Below are positions 8,193-15,886 of a stretch of 47,707 bases of DNA, piece by piece. Location: NCBI GenBank assembly GCA_008363385.1, contig RHKY01000040.1, positions 1 through 47,707 of the forward strand, read 5' to 3'. The notes under the pieces were generated by a model that worked only from the letters and a program-made list of their open reading frames with translations, did no database searches and was not told where the DNA came from. A program made the position numbers and the translations under genes. Origin of the DNA: Acidobacteriota bacterium. GTDB lineage: Bacteria > Acidobacteriota > Thermoanaerobaculia > UBA5066. Each line of letters begins with the position of its first letter. Position 1 is the first letter of the stretch.

Positions 8193-8600
8193 TCAACGCG
8201 GCCCCAGGTCGAGCATCGCCTCGAGCGCGCGCAGCGCGTCGACGGTCGTGAAGATCCCCAGCACCTCGCCCCCTTCGGCCACGACGACCGCCGACCCGGC
8301 CTTCGACTCCGCCATCTCGGCCGCCACGTCCTGCAGCGGGGTCGACGGGCTCACCGTGTACGTGTCGCGCGACATGACGTCGCGCACGCGGACCCTCCCG
8401 GGGTCGACGTCGACGAGCGAAAGGACGAGGGTGACGTCGTGCTCGGAGACGAGGCCGCAGAGCCGTCCTTCCTCCACGACCGGGACGTGCCGGATCCGCT
8501 GCTGCCGCATCAGCTCGCCGGCGGCCGCCACCGACTGGCCAGGCGTCAGGACGTGCGGGCAGGCGGTCATGAACTCCCGGACCTCGCGAGCGTCCGTCAT
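8193..8600 (-). CDS. Two-CBS-domain protein
   Basis: 135 residues forming one Bateman module: CBS1 at about 10-65 (ending LCGLVSEHDV) and CBS2 at about 75-130 (VRDVMSRDTYTVSP to LGIFTTVDALRAL). No catalytic domain is attached, so it probably binds adenine nucleotides and regulates a partner, or is a general stress protein of the kind found with hemerythrin and universal stress genes. It is first in a two-gene unit with the asparaginase-like gene and divergent from the SirB1-like gene. A GGGAGG site precedes the ATG. Confidence 0.9.
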   Translation of the reverse strand: MTDAREVREFMTACPHVLTPGQSVAAAGELMRQQRIRHVPVVEEGRLCGLVSEHDVTLVLSLVDVDPGRVRVRDVMSRDTYTVSPSTPLQDVAAEMAESKAGSAVVVAEGGEVLGIFTTVDALRALEAMLDLGPR

Positions 8601-8689
8601 CCGCGCCCTCCCCCGGCCGGAGAGGCTAGCACCCCCTCCGCGAACCGGGGAAGCTCCGCCGGTCCCGCGCGGGGATAGACTGGGCCTGG

Positions 8690-9544
8690 ATGGTGTACCT
8701 CGCCGCGATCCCCGAGCTCTGGTCGTCGCGCGACGACGACGACCTGAGCCGCTTCGTCCTGGCGGCGCGCGGGCACCGGCTGGTGCCGGCCCTGCACGCG
8801 ATCGAGGGGGTGTCCCTCGACGTGGCGCGCGAGGACGAGCGCCTCCTGGACGGGTGGGCCGCCCGGACGGCGCTGAGGATCCCGGCCTCCGGGACGTCCT
8901 ACCGCCAGGGTCAGGCCCGGGCGCTGGCCGAGGTCCTCGGCGTCGAGCTGGGCTTCCGGGGCGACGCGGGCGACTTCCACCAGCCGAGGAGCTCCCACCT
9001 GCATCACGTCCTGGGGAGCCGGCGCGGCCTGCCGATCCTCCTCTCGGCCGTCTGGATGGACGTCGGCCGGCGGGCCGGCGTCACCGTGGACGGCGTCGGG
9101 ATCCCCGGGCACTACGTCGTCCGGGTCGGGGGCGAAGGCGGCGTCCTCTGCGACCCGTTCGAGGCGGGGATCCCGGTCTCGAAGGAGGAGTGCCGGCGGC
9201 GGGTCCGCGCCCTGACGGGCGGGCGGCTGGCCTGGCGGGACGAGTTCTTGGACGCCCAGACGGTCCCGCAGCTCCTCGAGCGCGTCCTCCTGAACCTGCT
9301 CGTCGCCTACCGGAAGGAGAGGGACTCGCGGGGCGAGTACCGGACGGCGGCTCTCCTGGCCGCCCTCCTCCCGGACTCGGCGGAACGCCAGCTCCAGAGG
9401 GCCGACATCGCCGACCAGGTCGGCGCGCGCGAGGTGGCCGTCGCCGCGTGGGAGGAGATCGTCGACCGGTTCCCCGGGTCGACCGAGGCCGAGACCGCCG
9501 CCGCCCGCCTGGACGCTCCCGCCGCCTCGCCGCCGGTCAACTGA
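8690..9544 (+). CDS. SirB1-type transglutaminase-like protein with TPR tail
   Basis: 284 residues. The central region (about 65-185) has the SirB1/transglutaminase-like core: RSSHLHHVLGSRRGLPILLS, then VDGVGIPGHYVVRV and CDPFEAG. The C-terminal 90 residues are helical and TPR-like (ADIADQVGAREVAVAAWEEI). The family is widespread, lacks a demonstrated reaction, and is often cytoplasmic. The ATG at 8690 has no ribosome site, but TAGACT ends eight bases before it, which suggests a leaderless message. The stop overlaps the convergent TerC gene by eight bases. Confidence 0.82.
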   Translation: MVYLAAIPELWSSRDDDDLSRFVLAARGHRLVPALHAIEGVSLDVAREDERLLDGWAARTALRIPASGTSYRQGQARALAEVLGVELGFRGDAGDFHQPRSSHLHHVLGSRRGLPILLSAVWMDVGRRAGVTVDGVGIPGHYVVRVGGEGGVLCDPFEAGIPVSKEECRRRVRALTGGRLAWRDEFLDAQTVPQLLERVLLNLLVAYRKERDSRGEYRTAALLAALLPDSAERQLQRADIADQVGAREVAVAAWEEIVDRFPGSTEAETAAARLDAPAASPPVN

Positions 9545-10556
9545 CGCCCTCTTCCCGCTTCGGGAAGAGGAGGCTCAGGAGGATCGACGCGGCCAGCGTC
9601 CCCCCGATGATCGCGAGCGACACCGTGATGGGGAACTTCCCGCCGAAGTGCTCGTTCAGCCAGACCATCTTCAGCCCGACGAAGACGAGGACGACCCCGA
9701 GGCCGTACTTCAGCAGGTGGAAGCGGTCCACGGCTCCCTGCAGGAGGAAGTAGAGGGCGCGCAGGCCCAGGATCGCGAAGATGTTCGACGTGAAGACGAT
9801 GAGCGGCTCGCGCGTCAGGGCGAAGATGGCCGGCACCGAGTCGAACGCGAAGACCACGTCGGTCGTCTCCACGGCGACCAGGGCCACCAGCAGCGGGGTC
9901 GCCGCGATCCGCCCGTCCACCCGGGTGAAGAACGCGCGCCCGTCGATCCTCGACGTGATCGGGAGGAACCGCGCCAGGAGCTTCAGCACCGGGTTGTGGG
10001 ACGGGTCCTTCGGCCCCGGGTCGACGAAGCACATCTTCACGCCCGTGAAGATCAGGAAGGCGCCGAACGCCCACATCACCCATTCGAACTGGAGAAGGAC
10101 GGCCCCGGCTCCGATGAACACCCCGCGGAAGACGATGGCGCCGAGGATCCCGTAGTAGAGGACCCGGTGCTGGTGCTTGGCCGGGATCCCGAAGTACGAG
10201 AAGAGGACGACCATCACGAAGATGTTGTCGACCGAGAGGGCCTTCTCGACGAGGTAGCCCGCCAGGAACTCGAGAGCCGCGTCGCGGGAAGCCGCCACCG
10301 GGTCGAAGCCCGGGATCGCCATGAGCCGCGCGTCCCGGGCCAGCCACCAGAGCGAGGTGCGGTAGAAAGCCCAGTTGAAGGCCAGCGACAGCACGATCCA
10401 GGCGACCGTCCAGGCCGCGGCCTCGCGCATCCCGACGGCGTGCTCCTTGCGATGGAAGACGCCCAGGTCCAGAGCCAGCATCCCGAGGACGAGGACCAGG
10501 AAGACGCCGTACAGCCACCAGGTCTCCGAGAACGGGTAGAGGGCGACGTCGGGCAA
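9537..10556 (-). CDS. TerC/Alx-family integral membrane protein
   Basis: 339 residues with about eight or nine membrane spans. TerC hallmarks: the acidic membrane motif in YLVEKALSVDNIFV (about 100-113) and the second copy VETTDVVFAFDSVPAI (about 228-243). Alx and several TerC relatives export Mn2+, so manganese or metal homeostasis is the likely role at the inner membrane; tellurite resistance is a historical name. Translation probably starts at TTG 10556, with AGGAGG ten bases upstream. I looked for the yybP-ykoY manganese riboswitch in the 110-base leader and did not see it; that space mostly holds the htpX terminator. Confidence 0.9.
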   Translation of the reverse strand: MPDVALYPFSETWWLYGVFLVLVLGMLALDLGVFHRKEHAVGMREAAAWTVAWIVLSLAFNWAFYRTSLWWLARDARLMAIPGFDPVAASRDAALEFLAGYLVEKALSVDNIFVMVVLFSYFGIPAKHQHRVLYYGILGAIVFRGVFIGAGAVLLQFEWVMWAFGAFLIFTGVKMCFVDPGPKDPSHNPVLKLLARFLPITSRIDGRAFFTRVDGRIAATPLLVALVAVETTDVVFAFDSVPAIFALTREPLIVFTSNIFAILGLRALYFLLQGAVDRFHLLKYGLGVVLVFVGLKMVWLNEHFGGKFPITVSLAIIGGTLAASILLSLLFPKREEGVS

Positions 10557-10595
10557 GTGCGGCGGGCCTCCTGCCGTTGCGGCGGACGGAGAAAG

Positions 10596-10617
10596 GGCGG
10601 GCCCGGGAGGGCCCGCC
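10596..10617 (-). terminator. Rho-independent-like terminator of htpX
   Basis: GGCGGGCCC (10596-10604) pairs perfectly with GGGCCCGCC (10609-10617) around a four-base loop. On the minus strand it is followed by CTTTCTCC, a short U-rich run. It lies about 50 bases after the htpX stop codon and before the TerC start. Confidence 0.65.
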
Positions 10618-10667
10618 GTAAAGACGCGGTCAGGATACCGGGAAACCCGGCAGGCGCGCGCTGCGCC

Positions 10668-11522
10668 TCACGAGGGCCTCACGCCCCCCATGGCCATCGC
10701 CTCCAGCCGCGCGATCCGCTCGGCCGTGAGCGGGTGCGTCGAGAAGAGGGAGGCCAGCCCGCCGCCGGTGAAGGGGTTGACGATGAACAGGTGCGCGGTC
10801 GCCGGCGAGGCCGCGTGCATCGGGACGTCGGCCTTCCAGGACTCGAGCTTCCTGAGCGCGCTCGCCAGCGCGAGCGGGTTGCCCGAGATGCTGGCCCCCG
10901 CCTCGTCGGCGAGGAACTCCCGCGACCGCGAGATCGCCATCTGGACGAGGCTCGCGGCGATCGGGGCCAGGACGACGCCCAGGATCAACGCCAGGGGGTT
11001 CGGCCCCTCCTCGTCGTCGGAGCGGCCGAAGAGGCCCCACATCCCCATCGACGCGAGGTGGCTGATGGCGCCGGCGAGGGTCCCGGCGACCGTCATCACG
11101 AGCGTGTCGCGGTTCTTCACGTGGCCCAGCTCGTGGGCGACGACGCCGGCCAGCTCCTCCCGGTCGAGGATGCGCAGGATCCCCTCCGTGACGGCCACGG
11201 CCCCCTTCTCGGGGCTCCGCCCCGTGGCGAAGGCGTTCGGCGCCTCCTCGGGGATGACGTAGACCCGCGGCATCGGGATCCCCGCGCGCTGCGCCAGGTC
11301 GCGCACCATCGCGAAGAGCCCCGGCGCCTGGGACTCGTCGATCTCCTTGGCCCCGTGCATCCGGAGGACGATCGAGTCGGAGAACCAGTAGGCTCCGAAG
11401 CTCATCACCCCCGAGAGCAGCAGGGCGATCATGAGGCCCCCCCGGCCGCCGAGCCACTGGCCCAGCCCCAGGAGGGCGGCGGTCAGGACCGCGAGCAGGA
11501 AAAGGGTCTTCATCCGGTTCAT
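10668..11522 (-). CDS. htpX: HtpX-family membrane zinc metalloprotease
   Basis: 284-residue M48 protease that degrades misfolded inner-membrane proteins. Two N-terminal membrane spans (about 6-50) precede the catalytic region. The zinc motif VVAHELGHVKN is intact, followed by two further spans, and the third zinc-ligand region is FLADEAGA. Length is normal for the family. The ATG at 11522 is preceded by GGAGGG five bases away. It has its own promoter within the end of the upstream gene and a long leader with strong alternative hairpins, so it is likely regulated after transcription initiation. Confidence 0.95.
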   Translation of the reverse strand: MNRMKTLFLLAVLTAALLGLGQWLGGRGGLMIALLLSGVMSFGAYWFSDSIVLRMHGAKEIDESQAPGLFAMVRDLAQRAGIPMPRVYVIPEEAPNAFATGRSPEKGAVAVTEGILRILDREELAGVVAHELGHVKNRDTLVMTVAGTLAGAISHLASMGMWGLFGRSDDEEGPNPLALILGVVLAPIAASLVQMAISRSREFLADEAGASISGNPLALASALRKLESWKADVPMHAASPATAHLFIVNPFTGGGLASLFSTHPLTAERIARLEAMAMGGVRPS

Positions 11523-11538
11523 CTCTTCCCTCCGTGTC

Positions 11539-11580
11539 CCGCAGAGAGACCTCTGCGGAGACGAGTCCGCAGAAGGTCTC
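11539..11580 (-). promoter_or_regulatory. Competing hairpins in the htpX leader
   Basis: In the htpX mRNA leader the 14 bases at 11546-11559 can pair with 11566-11580 (one bulged base at 11574, six-base loop). The middle block 11552-11558 (TCTGCGG on the plus strand) can instead pair with 11539-11545 (CCGCAGA), nearest the ribosome site. The two structures exclude each other. The proximal arm ends about 11 bases before GGAGGG. This is the geometry of a switch or thermosensor; no function is shown. Confidence 0.55.
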
Positions 11581-11689
11581 GATCCGCGGGCCTCCCGGAG
11601 GCCCTCGCCGACGGACCGGAGCGGCTTGCCGCCCGTGCTGACGATCCGGCGGACCCGTTGGGGGTGATCTACTCCCCTTCGCCGCGATT

Positions 11690-11718
11690 ACGATATCCGC
11701 CGGCCGGGCGGATTTCAA
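11690..11718 (-). promoter_or_regulatory. Promoter of htpX
   Basis: On the minus strand TTGAAA (11713-11718), a 17-base spacer and TATCGT (11690-11695). The -35 box overlaps the stop codon of the LolA-like gene. Transcription from here would give a leader of about 160 bases before htpX. Confidence 0.6.
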
Positions 11719-12473
11719 GGGAGCCGGGCCGCCTCCTCGCGCGCCGTCGCGGGGTCGAAGAGCCCGTCCGGGAGCTTCCGCTTCTGGTACGAGAGGTAGT
11801 CGACCTCCGTCCGCCCCGGCCGGAGGGAGTCGACGACCGTCAGGCGCGAGAGCGAGAGGATCCCGTCGAACGGCCGGTAGGCCTCGAAGCGGACGTCCCG
11901 GGCCGTCTTCCCGGAGGCGACCAGGAAGACCGCCCGGCGGTTCAGCCCCTCCTTCCGGTCGACCCAGAGCCGGACGACCGGGTACGAGACCGTCCGCCCC
12001 TTTCGCGCCGTCAGCCGCAGGACGTCGCACGGGAGACCGTCCAGCTCCTCCTCGCGCTCCAGGACCGCCTCGTAGTCCTCGTCGAACCTCGTCCGCGACA
12101 CGTCGGCGACGCTGAACCCGCCCGCCACACGGTGGCTCTTCGGCACGCGGATCGGGTTCCGGGCGGTCGGCAGGACGAGCCAGGCGTCCTTCCCTCTCAG
12201 GACGAGGAGCTTCCCCTCGTCCCCCGGCGAGAGGAAACGGACGAGGGTCCGGTCCCGCCCCTTGACGGCCACCTGGAAGCGGCCCGAGCGGGCCGGCTGA
12301 GAGGGGGCCTCGGTGGTGACCGAGATCGTCAGGACGGCCTCCTCCCAGGCGGCCCGGGCCCGGTCGGCCCGGGCCAGGATCTCGGCGGGCGTGGGCCCGG
12401 CTCCGTGCGAGGCGGCGCTCGCCAGCAGGAGGGCCGCGAGGAGAGCCGGGGCGCCGCGCCGGCGGTCAGACAT
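11715..12473 (-). CDS. Outer-membrane lipoprotein-sorting (LolA-like) protein
   Basis: 252 residues with a Sec signal peptide (about 1-24) and no lipobox cysteine, so periplasmic. The rest has the one-sided beta-barrel pattern of LolA-like proteins (GRFQVAVKGRDRTLVRFLSP, KLLVLRGKDAWLVLP, RKLPDGLF near the end). Such proteins typically sit beside MacB/LolCDE-type transporters and are thought to carry lipid or lipoprotein cargo. It overlaps the upstream permease gene by eight bases and is the last gene of that operon. Confidence 0.85.
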   Translation of the reverse strand: MSDRRRGAPALLAALLLASAASHGAGPTPAEILARADRARAAWEEAVLTISVTTEAPSQPARSGRFQVAVKGRDRTLVRFLSPGDEGKLLVLRGKDAWLVLPTARNPIRVPKSHRVAGGFSVADVSRTRFDEDYEAVLEREEELDGLPCDVLRLTARKGRTVSYPVVRLWVDRKEGLNRRAVFLVASGKTARDVRFEAYRPFDGILSLSRLTVVDSLRPGRTEVDYLSYQKRKLPDGLFDPATAREEAARLP

Positions 12474-13698
12474 GGGCCAGCGCCTCGACCGGGTCGAGCC
12501 TCGACGCCCTGCGGGCGGGCCAGAAGGAGGCGACGAGGAGCGTCGTGGTCATCAGGAGGAACCCGCTGAGGTAGGCGAGCGGGATGAACTGGACGTGGAG
12601 GACCGAGCCGGTCGTCCCTCCGGGCGGCGGCGGCAGCTCGATCCCCGAGGCGTTCAGCGCCGCGCGGAGCAGGAGCGAGGCCACCGCCCCGACGAGCGAG
12701 CCGGCCAGGCCCATCAGGAGCCCTTCGAGGAGGAAGAGCCGCCTCACCGCCCCGCGCTCCATCCCGATGGCCAGGAGCGTCCCGATCTCCCGCGTCCGCT
12801 CGAAGACCGACATCGTCATCGTGTTGGCCACGGCCAGGATGACGACCGTCGAGAGGACGAGGCCGGTGAACGTGAAGATCGCGACGTAGAGGAGACGGAC
12901 CTGCTTGTAGAAGGCCGCCGTCTCGATCCAGGTGCGGACCATCACGGGGCGCCCCGCCTTCTCCAGGCCCTCCCGGATCCGGCGCGCGGCGGCGTCCACG
13001 TCCGCCCCGCTCCGGAGGAGGATCGCCACGGACGAGGCCGCCCCGGGCGTCATCAGGAGCCGCGCCGCCGGGGCGTACGGGACGTAGAGGACCCGGTCGT
13101 CCAGCTCCTTGATCGGGTAGCGGAGGATCGCCGTGACGGTCGCGTCGACCGCGTTCAGCCCGCCGTCGGGGGTCGTCGCCATGACCGTCACGAGGTCCCC
13201 GACCTTCGCGTCCAGCGCGCGGGCCAGGCCCCCGCCCAGCATCACGTCGTCCGCCTCCGGGTCGGAGAGGAACTTCCCCTCCACCACCGACTCGGCCACG
13301 AGCGTGGAGGTCTTCTCCAGCTCGGGGACCGTCCCGGTCCCGAGGTAGGCGGCGCTCTTCTCGCCCTTCACCGCGAGGCCGAAGAAGGAGAGCCGCGGCA
13401 TCGTCCGGACGACCTCGGGGTCGCCCTTCGCGCGCGCAGCCAGGCCCTCCCAGTCGGGCAGGAGGAGGCTCGCGGCCTCGTCGTCGGTCTTCCCCTCCGC
13501 GCGCGGGTCGAGGAGCTTCAGGTGGCCGCCCGCTCCCTTGATCGTCGCCTCGGCGAGCGAGGAGAAGGTCTGCGCGACGAACCCGGCCGTCATCGTGGTG
13601 GCGACGAAGCCGACGACCACGATGGAGCCCGTCAGGAGGGTCCGGCGGCGGTGGCGCCCCAGGTTCCGCGCCGCCAGGCGCCACCAGCGCGCGCTCAC
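12466..13698 (-). CDS. FtsX/MacB-type ABC permease
   Basis: 410 residues. The N-terminal membrane span (about 18-40) is followed by a large periplasmic MacB-like domain, then three C-terminal spans (ILAVANTMTMSVFERTREIG begins the FtsX domain). The GTG at 13698 overlaps the stop of the ATPase gene as GTGA and gives a basic start (SARWWRLAARNLGRH) typical of these permeases. The reading frame remains open far upstream inside the ATPase gene, but that part is out-of-frame shadow. With the ATPase and LolA-like protein it should form a mechanotransmission-type exporter acting on lipoproteins or lipids. Confidence 0.92.
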   Translation of the reverse strand: MSARWWRLAARNLGRHRRRTLLTGSIVVVGFVATTMTAGFVAQTFSSLAEATIKGAGGHLKLLDPRAEGKTDDEAASLLLPDWEGLAARAKGDPEVVRTMPRLSFFGLAVKGEKSAAYLGTGTVPELEKTSTLVAESVVEGKFLSDPEADDVMLGGGLARALDAKVGDLVTVMATTPDGGLNAVDATVTAILRYPIKELDDRVLYVPYAPAARLLMTPGAASSVAILLRSGADVDAAARRIREGLEKAGRPVMVRTWIETAAFYKQVRLLYVAIFTFTGLVLSTVVILAVANTMTMSVFERTREIGTLLAIGMERGAVRRLFLLEGLLMGLAGSLVGAVASLLLRAALNASGIELPPPPGGTTGSVLHVQFIPLAYLSGFLLMTTTLLVASFWPARRASRLDPVEALAHV

Positions 13699-14390
13699 GA
13701 AGCCTCCCCGGGAGCCGTGTCGGCGGCGATCCGCCCGTCGCGCAGGTCGACGCGCCTCCTGGCCCTGGCGACGATCCTCGGGTCGTGGCTGGAGAAGACG
13801 AAGGCGACTCCCCGGGCGTCGTGCAGCTCCGAGAAGAGGTCGAGCAGGCGCGCGGCGGTCTCCGAGTCGAGCGAGGCCGTCGGCTCGTCGGCCAGGATCA
13901 CGGCCGGCTCGCCGACGAGGGCTCGCGCCACGGCGACCCGCTGCCGCTGCCCGCCCGACAGGGCGTCCGGCCTCCGGTCGCCCAGCCCCTCGAGGCCCAC
14001 CGACGCGAGCGCGGCGCGAGCGCTCGCGCGGCACTCGTCCTCCGGCCTCTCGCGGAGCCAGAGCGGGAACGCGACGTTCTCCTCGGCCGAGAGGACGGGG
14101 ACGAGCTGGTGGGACTGGAAGACGAACCCGATCCGCTCGCGGCGGACCCGGGCCCGCTCGCGCTCGGTGAGCCCCTTCGTGTCGCGCCCCTCGAAGACGA
14201 GGCTCCCGGCGTCGGGCGTGTCGAGGAGGCCGAGGAGGTTCAGGAGGGTCGTCTTCCCGCTCCCGGAGGGACCGGCCAGGACGGTGAACTCCCCCGGCTC
14301 GATCCGGAGCGTGGCCTCCTCGACCCCGACGACCTTCTCGGGGCCGAGGCGGTAGACGCGGGTCAGCCCGCGGGCTTCGATCAGCGGCAC
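13695..14390 (-). CDS. LolD/MacB-type ABC transporter ATPase
   Basis: 231 residues with Walker A GPSGSGKTT (about 40-48), Q-loop FVFQSHQLVPVL, signature LSGGQRQRVAVARAL, Walker B VILADEPTA and the switch histidine in FSSHD. First gene of the operon ATPase-permease-LolA-like. The GTG start has no ribosome site; the -10 box TATACT ends seven bases before it, so the message is probably leaderless. Confidence 0.95.
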   Translation of the reverse strand: MPLIEARGLTRVYRLGPEKVVGVEEATLRIEPGEFTVLAGPSGSGKTTLLNLLGLLDTPDAGSLVFEGRDTKGLTERERARVRRERIGFVFQSHQLVPVLSAEENVAFPLWLRERPEDECRASARAALASVGLEGLGDRRPDALSGGQRQRVAVARALVGEPAVILADEPTASLDSETAARLLDLFSELHDARGVAFVFSSHDPRIVARARRRVDLRDGRIAADTAPGEAS

Positions 14391-14397
14391 GCGGCGG

Positions 14398-14426
14398 AGT
14401 ATAGGGACCGTGCCCCGCGCTGTCCG
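14398..14426 (-). promoter_or_regulatory. Promoter of the LolD/FtsX-like operon
   Basis: Minus strand: CGGACA (14421-14426), 17-base spacer, TATACT (14398-14403), then seven bases to the GTG start at 14390. The spacing puts the transcription start at or next to the start codon. Confidence 0.6.
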
Positions 14427-14427
14427 G

Positions 14428-15234
14428 TCAGCCGGGCTGGCGCAGGCGCGAGACGGCCAGCGCCGCGACGAACAGGACGCCTCCTCCCAGGATGATCGCC
14501 CCGCCGGGCGGGACGTCTGCCACGACCGAGGCCAGGAGGCCCCCCTCGACCGTCACGACGGCGGCCCCGACCGAGAGGGCCAGGAGCGCGGGCCAGCGGG
14601 CGGCCAGCGGCCGGGCGGCGGCCCCCGGGAGGACGAGGAGGGCCGAGACGAGGAGGATGCCCACCACCTTGATCGAGGCGACGACCGCCACCCCGAGGAG
14701 GCAGAAGAGGAGGAGCCGCATCCGGCCGATGTCGACCCCGGAGGCCTCCGCCCCCTCCTCGTCGACCGAGGCGTAGAGCAGGGGACGGAAGAAGTAGGCG
14801 AGCGTCGCCAGCACCAGCAGGCCCGCCACCGCCAGGAGCAGGAGGTCCGACGGCGCCACCGTCAGGATGTTCCCGAACATGAGGCCGAAGAGGTCGACGT
14901 TCGTCCTCACGAAGCCCAGCGCGACGACCCCGGCCGCCATGGCGGCCACGGTGAAGACGCCCACGGCCGCGTCCTCGCTGACGTGCCCCGAGGCGGCGGC
15001 GTGCGAGGTGGCCACGGCGACGAGGATCGCGGCGGCCAGGCCCCCCGCGGCCGGAGGCAGGCCGAAGAGGACGGCCAGCGCGACGCCGCCGAAGGCCGCG
15101 TGGGCGATCCCGCTCCCGACGAACGCCAGGCGGCGGAGGATGACGAAGAACGAGAGCGTCCCGCAGAGGACCGCGGCCAGGAGCCCCGCCACGAGCGCCC
15201 TCTGGAAGAACGGGTACGAGAGGAACTCGCTCAT
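14428..15234 (-). CDS. znuB: Zinc/manganese ABC transporter permease (ABC-3 family)
   Basis: 268 residues with about eight membrane spans, matching ABC-3 permeases (FFQRALVAGLLAAVLCGTLS, GSGIAHAAFGGVALA, then KVVGILLVSALLVLPGAAAR). Forms the inner-membrane channel for the ZnuC ATPase and ZnuA binding protein. The ATG overlaps the znuC stop as ATGA, so translation is coupled. Last gene of znuACB. Confidence 0.93.
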   Translation of the reverse strand: MSEFLSYPFFQRALVAGLLAAVLCGTLSFFVILRRLAFVGSGIAHAAFGGVALAVLFGLPPAAGGLAAAILVAVATSHAAASGHVSEDAAVGVFTVAAMAAGVVALGFVRTNVDLFGLMFGNILTVAPSDLLLLAVAGLLVLATLAYFFRPLLYASVDEEGAEASGVDIGRMRLLLFCLLGVAVVASIKVVGILLVSALLVLPGAAARPLAARWPALLALSVGAAVVTVEGGLLASVVADVPPGGAIILGGGVLFVAALAVSRLRQPG

Positions 15235-15884
15235 CCGACGGGCACCTCCGCGGCGGTCCGGTCGATCCGCCAGATCCGGTCGGCGCCCCCCATCGCGTCG
15301 CTGTCGTGGGTCACCGTGATGACGCCGTGCCCGCGCCCGATCTCCTCGGCCACGATCCGCCGCAGGGTCTTCAGCCCCTCGGCGTCGAGCGCCGTGTCGG
15401 GCTCGTCCAGGACGAGGAACGGCGGCGATCCCGCCAGAGCGCGGGCCAGGAGGACCCGCTGCCTCTGCCCGCCCGAGAGCCGCCCGACCGGGCGCGTCCA
15501 GAGGGCCGGGTCGAGCCCCGCCCGCGCGAGCGCGCACCTGGCCTCCTCGCAGGCGGACGCGGTCCCGGAGAAGCCGGGCCCGGGAGTCATCGAGAGGACG
15601 ACGAGGTCGAGCCCCGAGACGGGCGCCTCCGGGGCGAGGGAGCTCCGCTGCGGCAGGTACCCGAGCCGCGGGGGCCGCACCTCCCGCCCGTCGTCGCCCA
15701 CGCACCGGATCCGGCCCCGGTCCGCCGGCAGGAGCCCCAGGAGGATCCGCACGAGCGTCGTCTTCCCGCCCCCGTTCGGCCCGACGAGGGCGGTCCGCTC
15801 GCCCCGCCGGAAGAAGACCCCGACGTCCGACAGGACCTCCACCCCTCCGAGGGCGACGCCGATCCCCTCCGTCCGGATCTCCAC
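15231..15884 (-). CDS. znuC: Zinc ABC transporter ATPase
   Basis: 217 residues with Walker A GPNGGGKTT (about 39-47), Q-loop LGYLPQRS, signature LSGGQRQRVLLARAL, Walker B FLVLDEPDTALD and switch His in VTHDSD. GTG start at 15884, two bases after the znuA stop, with GGAGG seven bases upstream. The longer open frame upstream is a shadow of znuA. Energises metal import through ZnuB. Confidence 0.94.
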   Translation of the reverse strand: MEIRTEGIGVALGGVEVLSDVGVFFRRGERTALVGPNGGGKTTLVRILLGLLPADRGRIRCVGDDGREVRPPRLGYLPQRSSLAPEAPVSGLDLVVLSMTPGPGFSGTASACEEARCALARAGLDPALWTRPVGRLSGGQRQRVLLARALAGSPPFLVLDEPDTALDAEGLKTLRRIVAEEIGRGHGVITVTHDSDAMGGADRIWRIDRTAAEVPVG

Positions 15885-15886
15885 GC

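Noticed and set aside
10557-10667. Possible manganese riboswitch before the TerC gene
   Set aside because: The segment contains a terminator hairpin and a ribosome site but no yybP-ykoY-like conserved loops that I can recognise.
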